A DNA stretch of 64,000 nucleotides from Streptomyces sp. TRM49041 (GTDB taxonomy: Bacteria; Actinomycetota; Actinomycetes; Streptomycetales; Streptomycetaceae), in contig NZ_VSRY01000171.1 in the NCBI RefSeq assembly GCF_008271805.1, positions 1 through 64,000 of the forward strand. Direction: 5' to 3'. Under the pieces are notes generated by a model, which worked only from the letters and a program-made list of their open reading frames with translations, searched no databases and was not told the origin of the DNA. This document shows positions 25,331 to 32,750 of the stretch, piece after piece (within the stretch, counting starts at the first letter, position 1; every line of letters begins with the position of its first letter). The translations under genes were made by a program, and so were the position numbers.

Positions 25331-26806
25331 TCAGGCGGGGAGGTGGTTGATCGGGTGGCTGTCGGTCGCCCAGAGGTACTGGACGGCGTACGCGCGCCAG
25401 GGGCGCCATGCGGCGGCGCGCGCCGTGAGCGCGGCGGGTGTGGCGGGCAGGCCCAGCCCTGCGGCGGCGCGGCGGACGCCGAGGTCGGTGGGGAGGAAGG
25501 CGTCGGGGTCGCCGAGCGCGCGCATGGCGATGGCCTCGACGGTCCAGGGCCCGAAGCCGGGCAGGGCGAGGAGGTGGGCGCGGGCCTCGTCCCAGTCGCT
25601 GTCCAGGCCGAGCTTGAGGCTGCCGTCGGCGAGGGCGGCGACCAGGGTGGTGAGCGTGGCGCGGCGGGTGCGCGGCAGGGCGAGGGCCTCGGGGTCGAGG
25701 GCGGCGAGCGCCTCGGGACCGGGGAACAGATGGGTGAGCCCGCCCTGGGGGTCGTCGACGGGTGTGCCGTGCGCGGTGACGAGGCGTCCGGCGTGGGTGC
25801 GGGCGGCGGCCGTGGAGACCTGCTGGCCGAGCACCGCGCGGACGGCGAACTCGGCGGCGTCGACGGTGCGCGGCACCCGGCGGCCGGGGGCCCGGTCGAC
25901 GTGTGGGGCGAGGTGCGGGTCCGCGCGCAGTTGCTCGTCCACGGCGACGGGGTCGGCGTCCAGGTCGAGGAGCCAGCGGCAGCGGCTGATGGCGTGCGCG
26001 AGGTCGCGCGGGTCGGTGAGGAGGAGGCGGCAGGCGATGTGGCCGGTGGCCGGGGCGAGGGCGGCGATGCCGTGCCCGTACGGCAGGGTGAGCGTCCGCC
26101 GGTAGGCGCCGTCGCGCCACTCCTCGACGCCGGGGACGGCGGTCGCGGTGAGGTGCCCGAAGAGGTTCGACGGGTTGAGGGGTGTGCGGTACGGCAGCCG
26201 GAGCGAGATCACGCCCGGTGTGGGCGCCGGGGCGCTCCTGGTGCCGGTGGCACGGGCGCGCAGCTCGGCCGGGGCGAGCGCGAAGACCTCGCGGACGGTC
26301 TCGTTGAAGGTGCGGACCGAGGAGAACCCGGCGGCGAACGCGACGTCCGCCATCGGCAGCGCGGTCGTCTCGATGAGCACCCGGGCGGTCTGGGCGCGCT
26401 GGGCCCTTGCCAGGGCGAGCGGGCCGGCACCGAGTTCGGCCCGCAGCTGCCGCTCGATCTGCCGCGTCGAGTACCCGAGCCGCGCGGCGAGCCCCGGAAC
26501 GCCCTCCCGGTCGACGACGCCGTCGCGGATGAGGCGCATGGCCCGCGCGACGGTGTCGGCCCGCACATCCCACTCCGGCGAGCCCGGGCTGGTGTCGGGC
26601 CGGCACCGCTTGCAGGCCCGGAAGCCGGCCTGCTGGCAGGCGGCGGCGCTCGGGTAGAACGTCATGTTCTCCGGCTTGGGGGGCACGACCGGGCAGCTGG
26701 GGCGGCAGTAGATACGGGTGGTGAGGACGGCGGTGAAGAACCATCCGTCGAAGCGGGCGTCCTTCGACCGGACGGCCCGCACGCAGCGCTCGGTGTCGGT
26801 GTGCAT
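25331..26806 (-). CDS. Ada-AlkA fusion: methyl sensor plus 3-methyladenine glycosylase
   Basis: A 491-residue three-part protein. The N-terminal Ada zinc domain (~1-75) has the four cysteines, CRPSC and CKRC, one of which takes methyl groups from phosphotriesters. An AraC-type helix-turn-helix region (~85-180: GLAARLGYSTRQIERQLRAE and FAAGFSSVRTFNETVRE) follows. The AlkA N-terminal domain and HhH-GPD glycosylase make up the rest (AVLGQQVSTAAARTHAGRLV, ALPGFGPWTVEAIAMRALGD with the catalytic Asp in PTDLG). The protein senses methylation, activates the operon and excises methylated bases. The ATG at 26806 fits the Ada start. Confidence 0.92.
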   Translation of the reverse strand: MHTDTERCVRAVRSKDARFDGWFFTAVLTTRIYCRPSCPVVPPKPENMTFYPSAAACQQAGFRACKRCRPDTSPGSPEWDVRADTVARAMRLIRDGVVDREGVPGLAARLGYSTRQIERQLRAELGAGPLALARAQRAQTARVLIETTALPMADVAFAAGFSSVRTFNETVREVFALAPAELRARATGTRSAPAPTPGVISLRLPYRTPLNPSNLFGHLTATAVPGVEEWRDGAYRRTLTLPYGHGIAALAPATGHIACRLLLTDPRDLAHAISRCRWLLDLDADPVAVDEQLRADPHLAPHVDRAPGRRVPRTVDAAEFAVRAVLGQQVSTAAARTHAGRLVTAHGTPVDDPQGGLTHLFPGPEALAALDPEALALPRTRRATLTTLVAALADGSLKLGLDSDWDEARAHLLALPGFGPWTVEAIAMRALGDPDAFLPTDLGVRRAAAGLGLPATPAALTARAAAWRPWRAYAVQYLWATDSHPINHLPA

Positions 26807-26903
26807 GCTCCCAGCATCGGGGAGACGAGAGGTGGATGGCTGGCGGAATTCCGACATGAGCCTTCCGCTGCCTGCGCCTGCGCCTCTCACCCGAGACGGC
26901 ATG

Positions 26904-26965
26904 CGGCCGCCCGGGGCCGTGCGGCCCGGGCGGCCGGTGGGACTTCGGGCCGGGGGACCGGCCCG
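26904..26965 (-). terminator. two hairpins downstream of the FMN reductase gene
   Basis: A perfect 12-bp stem, CGGCCGCCCGGG (26904-26915) with its complement at 26925-26936, and a perfect 8-bp stem, CGGGCCGG (26946-26953) with CCGGCCCG (26958-26965). Both follow the minus-strand reductase stop at 26972 and insulate the Ada-AlkA gene. Confidence 0.65.
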
Positions 26966-26971
26966 TGCGGG

Positions 26972-27541
26972 TCAGGCCGTGGCCGGGGCGGGGGTGGTGG
27001 CCTCGGCGGTCAGCCGGGTGAGGACGGCGGAGAGGCCGGTGATGACCTCGGCGTCCTCGGAGGGGTGGGTGTCGGCGAAGCGGGTCACCGATCCCGGGAT
27101 GGCCAGCTCGACGTCCTCGATGACGGCACCGCCGGCCACACCGACGGCCTTGCGGGCCTCGGTCTGCGCCCACACGCCGCCGTACTGGCCGAAGGCGGTA
27201 CCGATCACCGCGACCGGCTTGTCCTTGATCGCACCGGCGCCGTACGGGCGGGACAGCCAGTCGATCGCGTTCTTGATGACGGCCGGCATCGTGCCGTTGT
27301 ACTCCGGGACGAAGAGCAGCAGGGCGTCGGCGTCACCGGCGGCGGCGCGGAGCCGGGTGGCGACCTCGGGGACGTCCGTCGGGGTGTCGATGTCCTCGTT
27401 GTAGAAGGGCACGTCGGCGAGGCCCTCGTACAGCTCGACGGTGACGCCCTCGGGGGCGAGGCCGACGGCGGCCTCGGCGAGCTGGCGGTTGTGGGAGCCG
27501 GCGCGGAGGCTGCCGACGAGCGCGAGGATACGAGCGGACAT
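26972..27541 (-). CDS. NAD(P)H-dependent FMN reductase
   Basis: A 189-residue flavodoxin-fold reductase. The FMN phosphate loop is GSLRAGSHNRQ (~10-20), and the second flavin segment is VPEYNGTMPAVIKNAIDWLS (~78-97), typical of the SsuE/ArsH-like NADPH:FMN family. It faces the TetR gene across a 123-bp region with two matching palindromes, so it is very likely the gene that this TetR represses. The physiological role may be quinone or chromate-type detoxification, or flavin supply; the sequence does not decide. Confidence 0.9.
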   Translation of the reverse strand: MSARILALVGSLRAGSHNRQLAEAAVGLAPEGVTVELYEGLADVPFYNEDIDTPTDVPEVATRLRAAAGDADALLLFVPEYNGTMPAVIKNAIDWLSRPYGAGAIKDKPVAVIGTAFGQYGGVWAQTEARKAVGVAGGAVIEDVELAIPGSVTRFADTHPSEDAEVITGLSAVLTRLTAEATTPAPATA

Positions 27542-27585
27542 GGTGACTCCAGACAAGGAACGGTCGGAACAGCGGACACATAAGC

Positions 27586-27597
27586 GGACCGAGGTCC
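27586..27597. promoter_or_regulatory. TetR operator, site 1
   Basis: Perfect palindrome GGACCGAGGTCC. The same GGACC-NN-GGTCC core recurs at 27621-27632, 35 bp away, in the intergenic region between the divergent FMN reductase and TetR genes. Paired sites in such a position are the usual target of a TetR autorepressor. Confidence 0.7.
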
Positions 27598-27620
27598 GTT
27601 TAATGTTGTACCAGGTAACC

Positions 27621-27632
27621 GGACCGCGGTCC
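27621..27632. promoter_or_regulatory. TetR operator, site 2
   Basis: Palindrome GGACCGCGGTCC, sharing its 5-bp arms with the site at 27586. It lies 33 bp before the TetR ATG. Confidence 0.7.
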
Positions 27633-27664
27633 ACTTTCATTCCCGGCGGAGCTACTCTTCTTCC

Positions 27665-28303
27665 ATGACCCTCCCGCCGCCGAGCGGACCGCCCGGACGT
27701 ACGGAGCTGTCCCTCTCCCCCGTCGGCGCGTCGCCGCAGCTCAGGGCGGACGCCGCCCGCAACCGTGCCCGTCTGCTGGAGGCCGCGGCCCGCCTGGCCG
27801 CCGAGCACGGCGCGGCCAAACTGACGATGGACGCCGTGGCCTGTGCCGCCGAGGTGGGCAAGGGGACCGTCTTCCGCCGCTTCGGCGACCGCGCCGGGCT
27901 GCTGCTGGCCCTCCTGGACCACCAGGAGCAGCGGTTCCAGGCAGCCTTCATGTCCGGCCCCGCCCCGCTCGGCCCCGGCGCGCCGGCCGCCGAGCGGCTG
28001 CACGCCTTCGGCCCGGCCGCCCTGCGCCACGAGCACGAGCACCGCGACCTCTACCTGGCCGCCGCCGAGTCCGACACGGAACGCCGCCACATCGCCCCGG
28101 CCCGCCTGGTGCGCCTCACGCACCTCGTGACCCTGCTGCGCCGGGCGGGCTGCGACGCCGACACCGAGCTGGCCGCGCAGACCCTGCTCGGCTACCTCGA
28201 CCCGGGCCTCGTGCACCATCTCCTCAGCCGGCGCGGCATGTCCCTGGAACGCGTCGAGGCGGGCTGGCACGACCTGGTGTCGCGCATGCTGCCGGCCGCC
28301 TGA
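27665..28303 (+). CDS. TetR-family repressor of the divergent FMN reductase
   Basis: A 212-residue regulator. The helix-turn-helix is at ~35-80 (ARLLEAAARLAAEHGAAKLT, then MDAVACAAEVGKGTVFRRFG); the remaining helical domain would bind the inducer. Two near-identical palindromes separate it from the FMN reductase, which supports autoregulation and control of that gene. The inducer is probably an electrophile or quinone; this is inference. Confidence 0.88.
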   Translation: MTLPPPSGPPGRTELSLSPVGASPQLRADAARNRARLLEAAARLAAEHGAAKLTMDAVACAAEVGKGTVFRRFGDRAGLLLALLDHQEQRFQAAFMSGPAPLGPGAPAAERLHAFGPAALRHEHEHRDLYLAAAESDTERRHIAPARLVRLTHLVTLLRRAGCDADTELAAQTLLGYLDPGLVHHLLSRRGMSLERVEAGWHDLVSRMLPAA

Positions 28304-28319
28304 GCGAGGGGCCTCGGGC

Positions 28320-28613
28320 GCCGTCGTTCAGCGGCGCCGGAACTTGATGCGCCTGGACGCGACCGGCCTGCCGGTCGTCGCGGGTCCGGCCGAGGCGGCG
28401 GTGCTCGGCAACGCCCTGGTGCAGGCGCGGGCGGCGGGGGTCGTCGGCGGCGGGCTGCCGGAACTCCGGGCGCCGCTGCGCGCCACCCAGCCGCCGCGGC
28501 ACTACGATCCGGCGGGTGACCGCGCGGCCTGGGACGAGGCCACGGACCGGGTCCACAGCCCGAGCGGCCCGAGCGGCCGGAACCGCCGGAAGGAGGGCGA
28601 GGCATGCGCGTAG
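28320..28613 (+). pseudogene. rhaB: rhamnulokinase C-terminal remnant
   Basis: About 95 codons in one frame match the tail of FGGY-family rhamnulokinases: LDATGLPVVAGPAEAAVLGN, then ALVQARAAGVVGG and a final HYDPAGDRAAWDEA. In intact enzymes this is preceded by a VVGGGSxN loop; here the frame reads VVQRRRNLM, so the loop is already damaged. More than 350 N-terminal residues are missing, replaced by the TetR gene. The remnant runs directly into lutA (its TAG overlaps the lutA ATG at 28604). This is the arrangement expected if lutABC was the distal part of a rhamnose operon. Confidence 0.75.
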
Positions 28614-29359
28614 CGCTCTTCGTCACCTGCGTCAACGACACGCTGTACCCAGGCACCGGCCAGGCCACCGTGCGGCTGCTCGAACGGCTCGGGGTGACGG
28701 TCGACTTCCCGGCGGCGCAGACCTGCTGCGGGCAGCCACAGTTCAACACCGGCTACCGGCACGAGACCGAGCCGCTGGTACGCCGCTTCGACGCCGCCTT
28801 CCAGGAGTACGAGTACGTGGTCACCCCGTCCGGCTCGTGCGCCGCGATGGTCCGCGACAACTACCCCCGCGTCGGCGCGAAGGCCGCCGCCGAGGGCCGT
28901 GGCGGGGAGCTGGCGGAAGCCGCGGCGCGCGCCGTGCCCAAGACGTACGAGCTGACGGAGTTCCTCGTCGACGTCCTCGGTGTGACGGACGTCGGCGCTT
29001 ACTTCCCGCACACCGTCACCTACCACCCGACCTGCCACGGTCTGCGCATGCTCGGTCTGCGGGACCGGCCGCGCCGGCTCCTCGAACAGGTCGAGGGGCT
29101 GGAGCTGCGCGAGTTGCCGGGCGCGGAGGAGTGCTGCGGCTTCGGCGGCACGTTCGCGGTGAAGAACGCCGACGTGTCCGCCGCGATGGGCGCCGACAAG
29201 GCGGGCGCGGTGGAGGCGACGGGCGCGGAGGCGGTGTGCACGGTCGACAACTCCTGTCTGATGCACATCGGCGGCACCCTCGCCAGGCGGGGCTCGCCGG
29301 TCCGGCCCGTGCACCTCGCCGAGATCCTGGCCGCGACCGAGGAGGCTCCTTACGTATGA
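28604..29359 (+). CDS. lutA: L-lactate oxidase complex subunit LutA
   Basis: A 251-residue iron-sulfur protein of the LutABC L-lactate dehydrogenase complex. It carries two CCG domains with the cysteine motifs TCCGQPQFN (~43-51) and ECCGFGGTF (~177-185), which bind the cluster that passes electrons on. The ATG at 28604 overlaps the rhamnulokinase remnant, and the stop overlaps lutB (ATGA at 29356), so the operon is tightly coupled. Confidence 0.92.
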   Translation: MRVALFVTCVNDTLYPGTGQATVRLLERLGVTVDFPAAQTCCGQPQFNTGYRHETEPLVRRFDAAFQEYEYVVTPSGSCAAMVRDNYPRVGAKAAAEGRGGELAEAAARAVPKTYELTEFLVDVLGVTDVGAYFPHTVTYHPTCHGLRMLGLRDRPRRLLEQVEGLELRELPGAEECCGFGGTFAVKNADVSAAMGADKAGAVEATGAEAVCTVDNSCLMHIGGTLARRGSPVRPVHLAEILAATEEAPYV

Positions 29360-30843
29360 GCGGCACGAGCGGCACGAGCGGTACGTATCTCGGGATGCCC
29401 GCCTTCCCGAAGGCGGCGCACGACGCCGTACGGAACGAGACGCTGCGCGGCAATCTCCGGCATGCCACGCACACCATCCGCGACAAGCGGGCGAAGGCCG
29501 TCGCGGAACTGGCCGACTGGCCGGAGCTGCGCGCGGCCGCCAAGGCCGTCAAGGACCGGACGCTGCGCCATCTCGACCACTATCTGGTGCGGTTGGAGCA
29601 GGCGGTCACCGCGGCCGGCGGAACCGTGCACTGGGCCGTCGACGCCGCCGAGGCCAACCGGATCGTCACCGACCTGGTCAAAGCGACCGGTCAGACCGAG
29701 GTCGTCAAGGTCAAGTCGATGGCCACACAGGAGATCGGGCTGAACGAGGCGCTGGAGGCCGAGGGCATCCGAGCGTACGAGACCGATCTCGCCGAGCTGA
29801 TCGTGCAGCTCGGCCACGACCGGCCGTCGCACATCCTGGTCCCGGCCATCCACCGCAACAGGGGTGAGATCCGGGACATCTTCAGCAAGGAGATGGGGGG
29901 TTGGGGCCGTCCGGCCCCCGAGGGCCTCACCGACGCCCCGGCGGAACTGGCCGAGGCGGCCAGGCTGCACCTGCGGGAGAAGTTCCTGCGCGCCAAGGTG
30001 GGTGTCTCGGGCGCCAACTTCATGGTGGCGGAGACCGGCACGCTGGTGGTCGTGGAGTCCGAGGGCAACGGGCGGATGTGCCTGACCCTCCCCGAGACGC
30101 TGATCTCGGTGGTCGGTATCGAGAAGGTGGTGCCGACCTGGCAGGACCTGGAGGTGTTCCTGCAGCTCCTCCCCCGCTCCTCCACGGCCGAGCGGATGAA
30201 CCCGTACACGTCCACGTGGACGGGCACGACGGACGGCGACGGCCCGAAGACGTTCCACCTGGTCCTGCTGGACAACGGCCGTACGGACACGCTCGCCGAC
30301 GAGGTGGGGCGGCAGGCGCTGCGCTGCATCCGCTGCTCGGCCTGCCTGAACGTGTGCCCGGTCTACGAGCGGGCCGGCGGCCACGCGTACGGCTCGGTGT
30401 ACCCGGGACCGATCGGCGCGATCCTCACCCCGCAACTGCGCGGCACGGCGAGCGAGGTCGACGCGTCCCTCCCGTACGCCTCCTCCCTCTGCGGGGCCTG
30501 CTACGAGGTGTGCCCGGTCGCCATCGACATCCCGGAGGTGCTGGTGCACCTGCGCGAACGGGTGGTGGAGGGCGGCGAGGTCACCCGGGACGGGGTGAAG
30601 GTCACCCTCCGCCCCGCGAAGGGCCACGCCGCGGAACGGGCGGCGATGCGCGCGGCCCGCTGGGCGCTGGACCACCCGGGCGCGCTGCGGGCCGGACAGC
30701 GCCTGGCGTCCCGTACGCGCCGCCTCCATCCGAAGCGGCTCCCGGGGCCGGGGCGGGCGTGGACGGACACGAGGACGCTGCCGGAGGTACCGGCGGAGTC
30801 GTTCCGGGACTGGTGGCAGCGGACACATGGAGGTGCCCGGTGA
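29356..30843 (+). CDS. lutB: L-lactate oxidase complex subunit LutB
   Basis: A 495-residue protein with an N-terminal LUD domain (~60-300: VVKVKSMATQEIGLNEALEA, VSGANFMVAETGTLV) and a ferredoxin-like 4Fe-4S region with CIRCSACLNVCPVYE (~325) and CGACYEVCP (~380). It is the electron-transfer core of the lactate-oxidising complex. The ATG at 29356 is set by the 4-bp overlap with lutA; the longer in-frame extension (to 28516) reads through lutA out of frame and is not real. The last ~40 residues are Arg/Pro-rich. Confidence 0.92.
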   Translation: MSGTSGTSGTYLGMPAFPKAAHDAVRNETLRGNLRHATHTIRDKRAKAVAELADWPELRAAAKAVKDRTLRHLDHYLVRLEQAVTAAGGTVHWAVDAAEANRIVTDLVKATGQTEVVKVKSMATQEIGLNEALEAEGIRAYETDLAELIVQLGHDRPSHILVPAIHRNRGEIRDIFSKEMGGWGRPAPEGLTDAPAELAEAARLHLREKFLRAKVGVSGANFMVAETGTLVVVESEGNGRMCLTLPETLISVVGIEKVVPTWQDLEVFLQLLPRSSTAERMNPYTSTWTGTTDGDGPKTFHLVLLDNGRTDTLADEVGRQALRCIRCSACLNVCPVYERAGGHAYGSVYPGPIGAILTPQLRGTASEVDASLPYASSLCGACYEVCPVAIDIPEVLVHLRERVVEGGEVTRDGVKVTLRPAKGHAAERAAMRAARWALDHPGALRAGQRLASRTRRLHPKRLPGPGRAWTDTRTLPEVPAESFRDWWQRTHGGAR

Positions 30844-31541
30844 GCGGTGACAGCAGGGACCGGGTACTCGCGCGCGTGCGCCGCGCCCTGGCGGACGTGC
30901 CGCGCGACGAGCGGCCGGCGGACGCCCCGGTCGAGCGTGGCTGTCTTCGGGCGCACGGCGCCCGCACCGCCGAGGAGACCGTCGTCCTTCTCGCGGAGAA
31001 CCTGGCGGACTACCGGGCGATCGTGCACCGCACCACCGAGGACGGACTCCCGGACCTGCTCATGCGGCTGCTCGCCGTGCGCGGCGCGACCTCGGTTCTC
31101 CTGCCACCGGCGCTGCCGCCCCACTGGACGGCCGCCGTGGACGCGACCCGGGTGCCCGACCGCGCGGCGAGCACCCCACAGCAGCTGGACGCCGTGGACA
31201 GCGTCGTCACGGGCTGCGCCGTCGCGATCGCCGAGACGGGCACGATCGTCCTGGACGGCGGCCCCGACCAGGGCAGACGCCGCATCACACTGGTGCCGGA
31301 CCATCACATCTGCGTCGTACGCTGCCCGGACCAGGTCGTCGACTCCGTCCCGCAGGCCCTGGAACGGCTCGACCCCGGCCGCCCCCAGACCTGGATCTCC
31401 GGCCCGTCGGCGACCAGCGACATCGAACTGGACCGTGTCGAGGGCGTCCACGGCCCGCGCACCCTGGAGGTGGTCCTGGTCGAGTCCGCCGTGGGCGGGG
31501 GCGACGGTGAGGGCGGGGGCTGGGGTCGCGGCGAGGGCTGA
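30840..31541 (+). CDS. lutC: lactate utilisation protein LutC
   Basis: A 233-residue LUD-domain protein, third member of LutABC. Conserved segments are GCAVAIAETGTIVLDGGPDQ (~121-140) and VPDHHICVV, then SGPSATSDIELDRVEGVHGP (~183-202), the signature LUD C-terminus. The start is GTG at 30840, overlapping the lutB stop by 4 bp. The tail is Gly-rich. The operon ends here. Confidence 0.9.
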   Translation: MSGDSRDRVLARVRRALADVPRDERPADAPVERGCLRAHGARTAEETVVLLAENLADYRAIVHRTTEDGLPDLLMRLLAVRGATSVLLPPALPPHWTAAVDATRVPDRAASTPQQLDAVDSVVTGCAVAIAETGTIVLDGGPDQGRRRITLVPDHHICVVRCPDQVVDSVPQALERLDPGRPQTWISGPSATSDIELDRVEGVHGPRTLEVVLVESAVGGGDGEGGGWGRGEG

Positions 31542-31557
31542 GGGCGCGCCGCGACCC
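31523..31557 (+). terminator. hairpin at the end of lutABC
   Basis: An 11-bp perfect stem, GGGTCGCGGCG (31523-31533) and CGCCGCGACCC (31547-31557), spanning the lutC stop codon. No U-rich tail follows. Confidence 0.5.
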
Positions 31558-31747
31558 GGTGTGCGTCACACACGGCCGCGGCATGTTCCGGATCGACCTG
31601 TCCGGCAGGCCGTGACGGCCGGCCGACCGGCCCCGATCCGTGGAGGAATGCCGCGGCCCGAAGATCAGTCAAACGCTCGTTTCCCCGCGAACACACCGCC
31701 TTCGCTCCCCTCCCCCGGCCCTGACCTGCGAAGACACTGCTTCGAGA

Positions 31748-31763
31748 ACGGGCAGAAACGGGC
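31748..31763. promoter_or_regulatory. candidate DeoR operator, copy 1
   Basis: ACGGGCAGAAACGGGC: a direct repeat of ACGGGC with a 10-bp period (one helical turn). The identical 16-mer recurs at 31821, 73 bp away (about seven turns), just upstream of the DeoR-family gene. Confidence 0.5.
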
Positions 31764-31820
31764 GGATTCCACTGAGCCGCGGGCCCTCTCCCACGCCGGG
31801 CGGCGGGCTATAAAGGTCCC

Positions 31821-31836
31821 ACGGGCAGAAACGGGC
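31821..31836. promoter_or_regulatory. candidate DeoR operator, copy 2
   Basis: A second exact copy of ACGGGCAGAAACGGGC, ending 44 bp before the DeoR ATG and overlapping the likely promoter. Two in-phase copies would allow looping by a DeoR tetramer. Confidence 0.5.
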
Positions 31837-31880
31837 ACCGGTTGCCCGAACGGTCATCGGCTGATCAAGGAGGTGGGCGC

Positions 31881-32642
31881 ATGCGGAGCGAGGAGCGGCA
31901 GCACCGGATCCTGGCCCTACTGCGCCAGGCCGGCCAGGCGGAGGTCGCCGCCCTGGCGGCAGACTTCCGGGTCGCGCCGGAGACCGTCCGCCGGGATCTG
32001 AGCGAGCTGGAGCGGCGTGGTCTGGTCCGCCGTACGCACGGCGGCGCGTACCCGGTGGAGAGCGCGGGGTACGAGACGGACCTCGCACGCCGTGAGACCC
32101 ACCAGGTGGAGAGCAAGCGGCGGATCGCCGCGGCCGCCGTCCGGCTGATCGACGCGGCGGAGACCGTCTTCATCGACGAGGGCTACACCCAGCAGATCCT
32201 CGCCGGCATGCTGCCCACCGACCGGCCGCTCACCGTGGTGACCGCGTCGCTGCCGACCGCGGCGGCCGTCGCCAAGTCCCCGGAGACGACCGTGCTGCTG
32301 CTGGGCGGCCGCGTCCGGGGCCGTACGCTCGCCACCGTCGGGTCGTGGGCGACGCAGATGCTCTCCTCGTTCGTCATCGACCTGGCGTTCATGGGGGCCA
32401 ACGGCATCGCCCGGGACTCGGGTCTCACCACACCCGACCCGGTGGTCGCCGACGTCAAGGCCCAGGCGATCCGCTCGTCACGGCGGCGGGTCTTCATCGG
32501 GATCCACACCAAGTTCGGGGTCAGCAGCTTCTGCCGGTTCGCCGAGATCGGTGACTTCGAGACGATCGTCACGGACACCGGTCTGTCCGTCGCCGAGGCC
32601 AACCGGTACTCACTCCTGGGCCCCACCGTCACCCGCGTCTGA
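31881..32642 (+). CDS. DeoR/GlpR-family regulator of polyol utilisation
   Basis: A 253-residue regulator. The N-terminal DeoR helix-turn-helix is at ~1-57 (RILALLRQAGQAEVAALAAD, then TVRRDLSELERRGLVRRTHG). The C-terminal sugar-phosphate isomerase-like sensor domain has ETVFIDEGYT, LLLGGRVRGRTLATVG and FMGANGI. AAGGAGG before the ATG at 31881 fixes the start. It is followed after 108 bp by the ABC importer genes, so it probably represses them and responds to a phosphorylated sugar or polyol. The paired repeats upstream are its likely targets. Confidence 0.88.
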   Translation: MRSEERQHRILALLRQAGQAEVAALAADFRVAPETVRRDLSELERRGLVRRTHGGAYPVESAGYETDLARRETHQVESKRRIAAAAVRLIDAAETVFIDEGYTQQILAGMLPTDRPLTVVTASLPTAAAVAKSPETTVLLLGGRVRGRTLATVGSWATQMLSSFVIDLAFMGANGIARDSGLTTPDPVVADVKAQAIRSSRRRVFIGIHTKFGVSSFCRFAEIGDFETIVTDTGLSVAEANRYSLLGPTVTRV

Positions 32643-32750
32643 CCCGCTCCTCCCATCCCGGCCTGCGTGCGAGCCGCCGCAGGCCCGTCCCGTCACACCC
32701 TGAACCCCCCACGGAAGCCCGCACCGCACCCATCCGAAGGGCCGCACCCC

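Larger units (their letters stand above)
31558..31880 (+). other. intergenic region upstream of the polyol operon regulator
   Basis: About 320 bp without a gene. It holds the two ACGGGC-based repeats described separately, a TATAAA at 31809-31814 that could serve as a -10 but has no good -35, and an AAGGAGG ribosome site at 31867-31873. Confidence 0.5.

Noticed and set aside
28516..30843. A 775-codon extension of lutB
   Set aside because: The first 280 codons overlap lutA out of frame. The 4-bp ATGA overlap and the family N-terminus fix the start at 29356.
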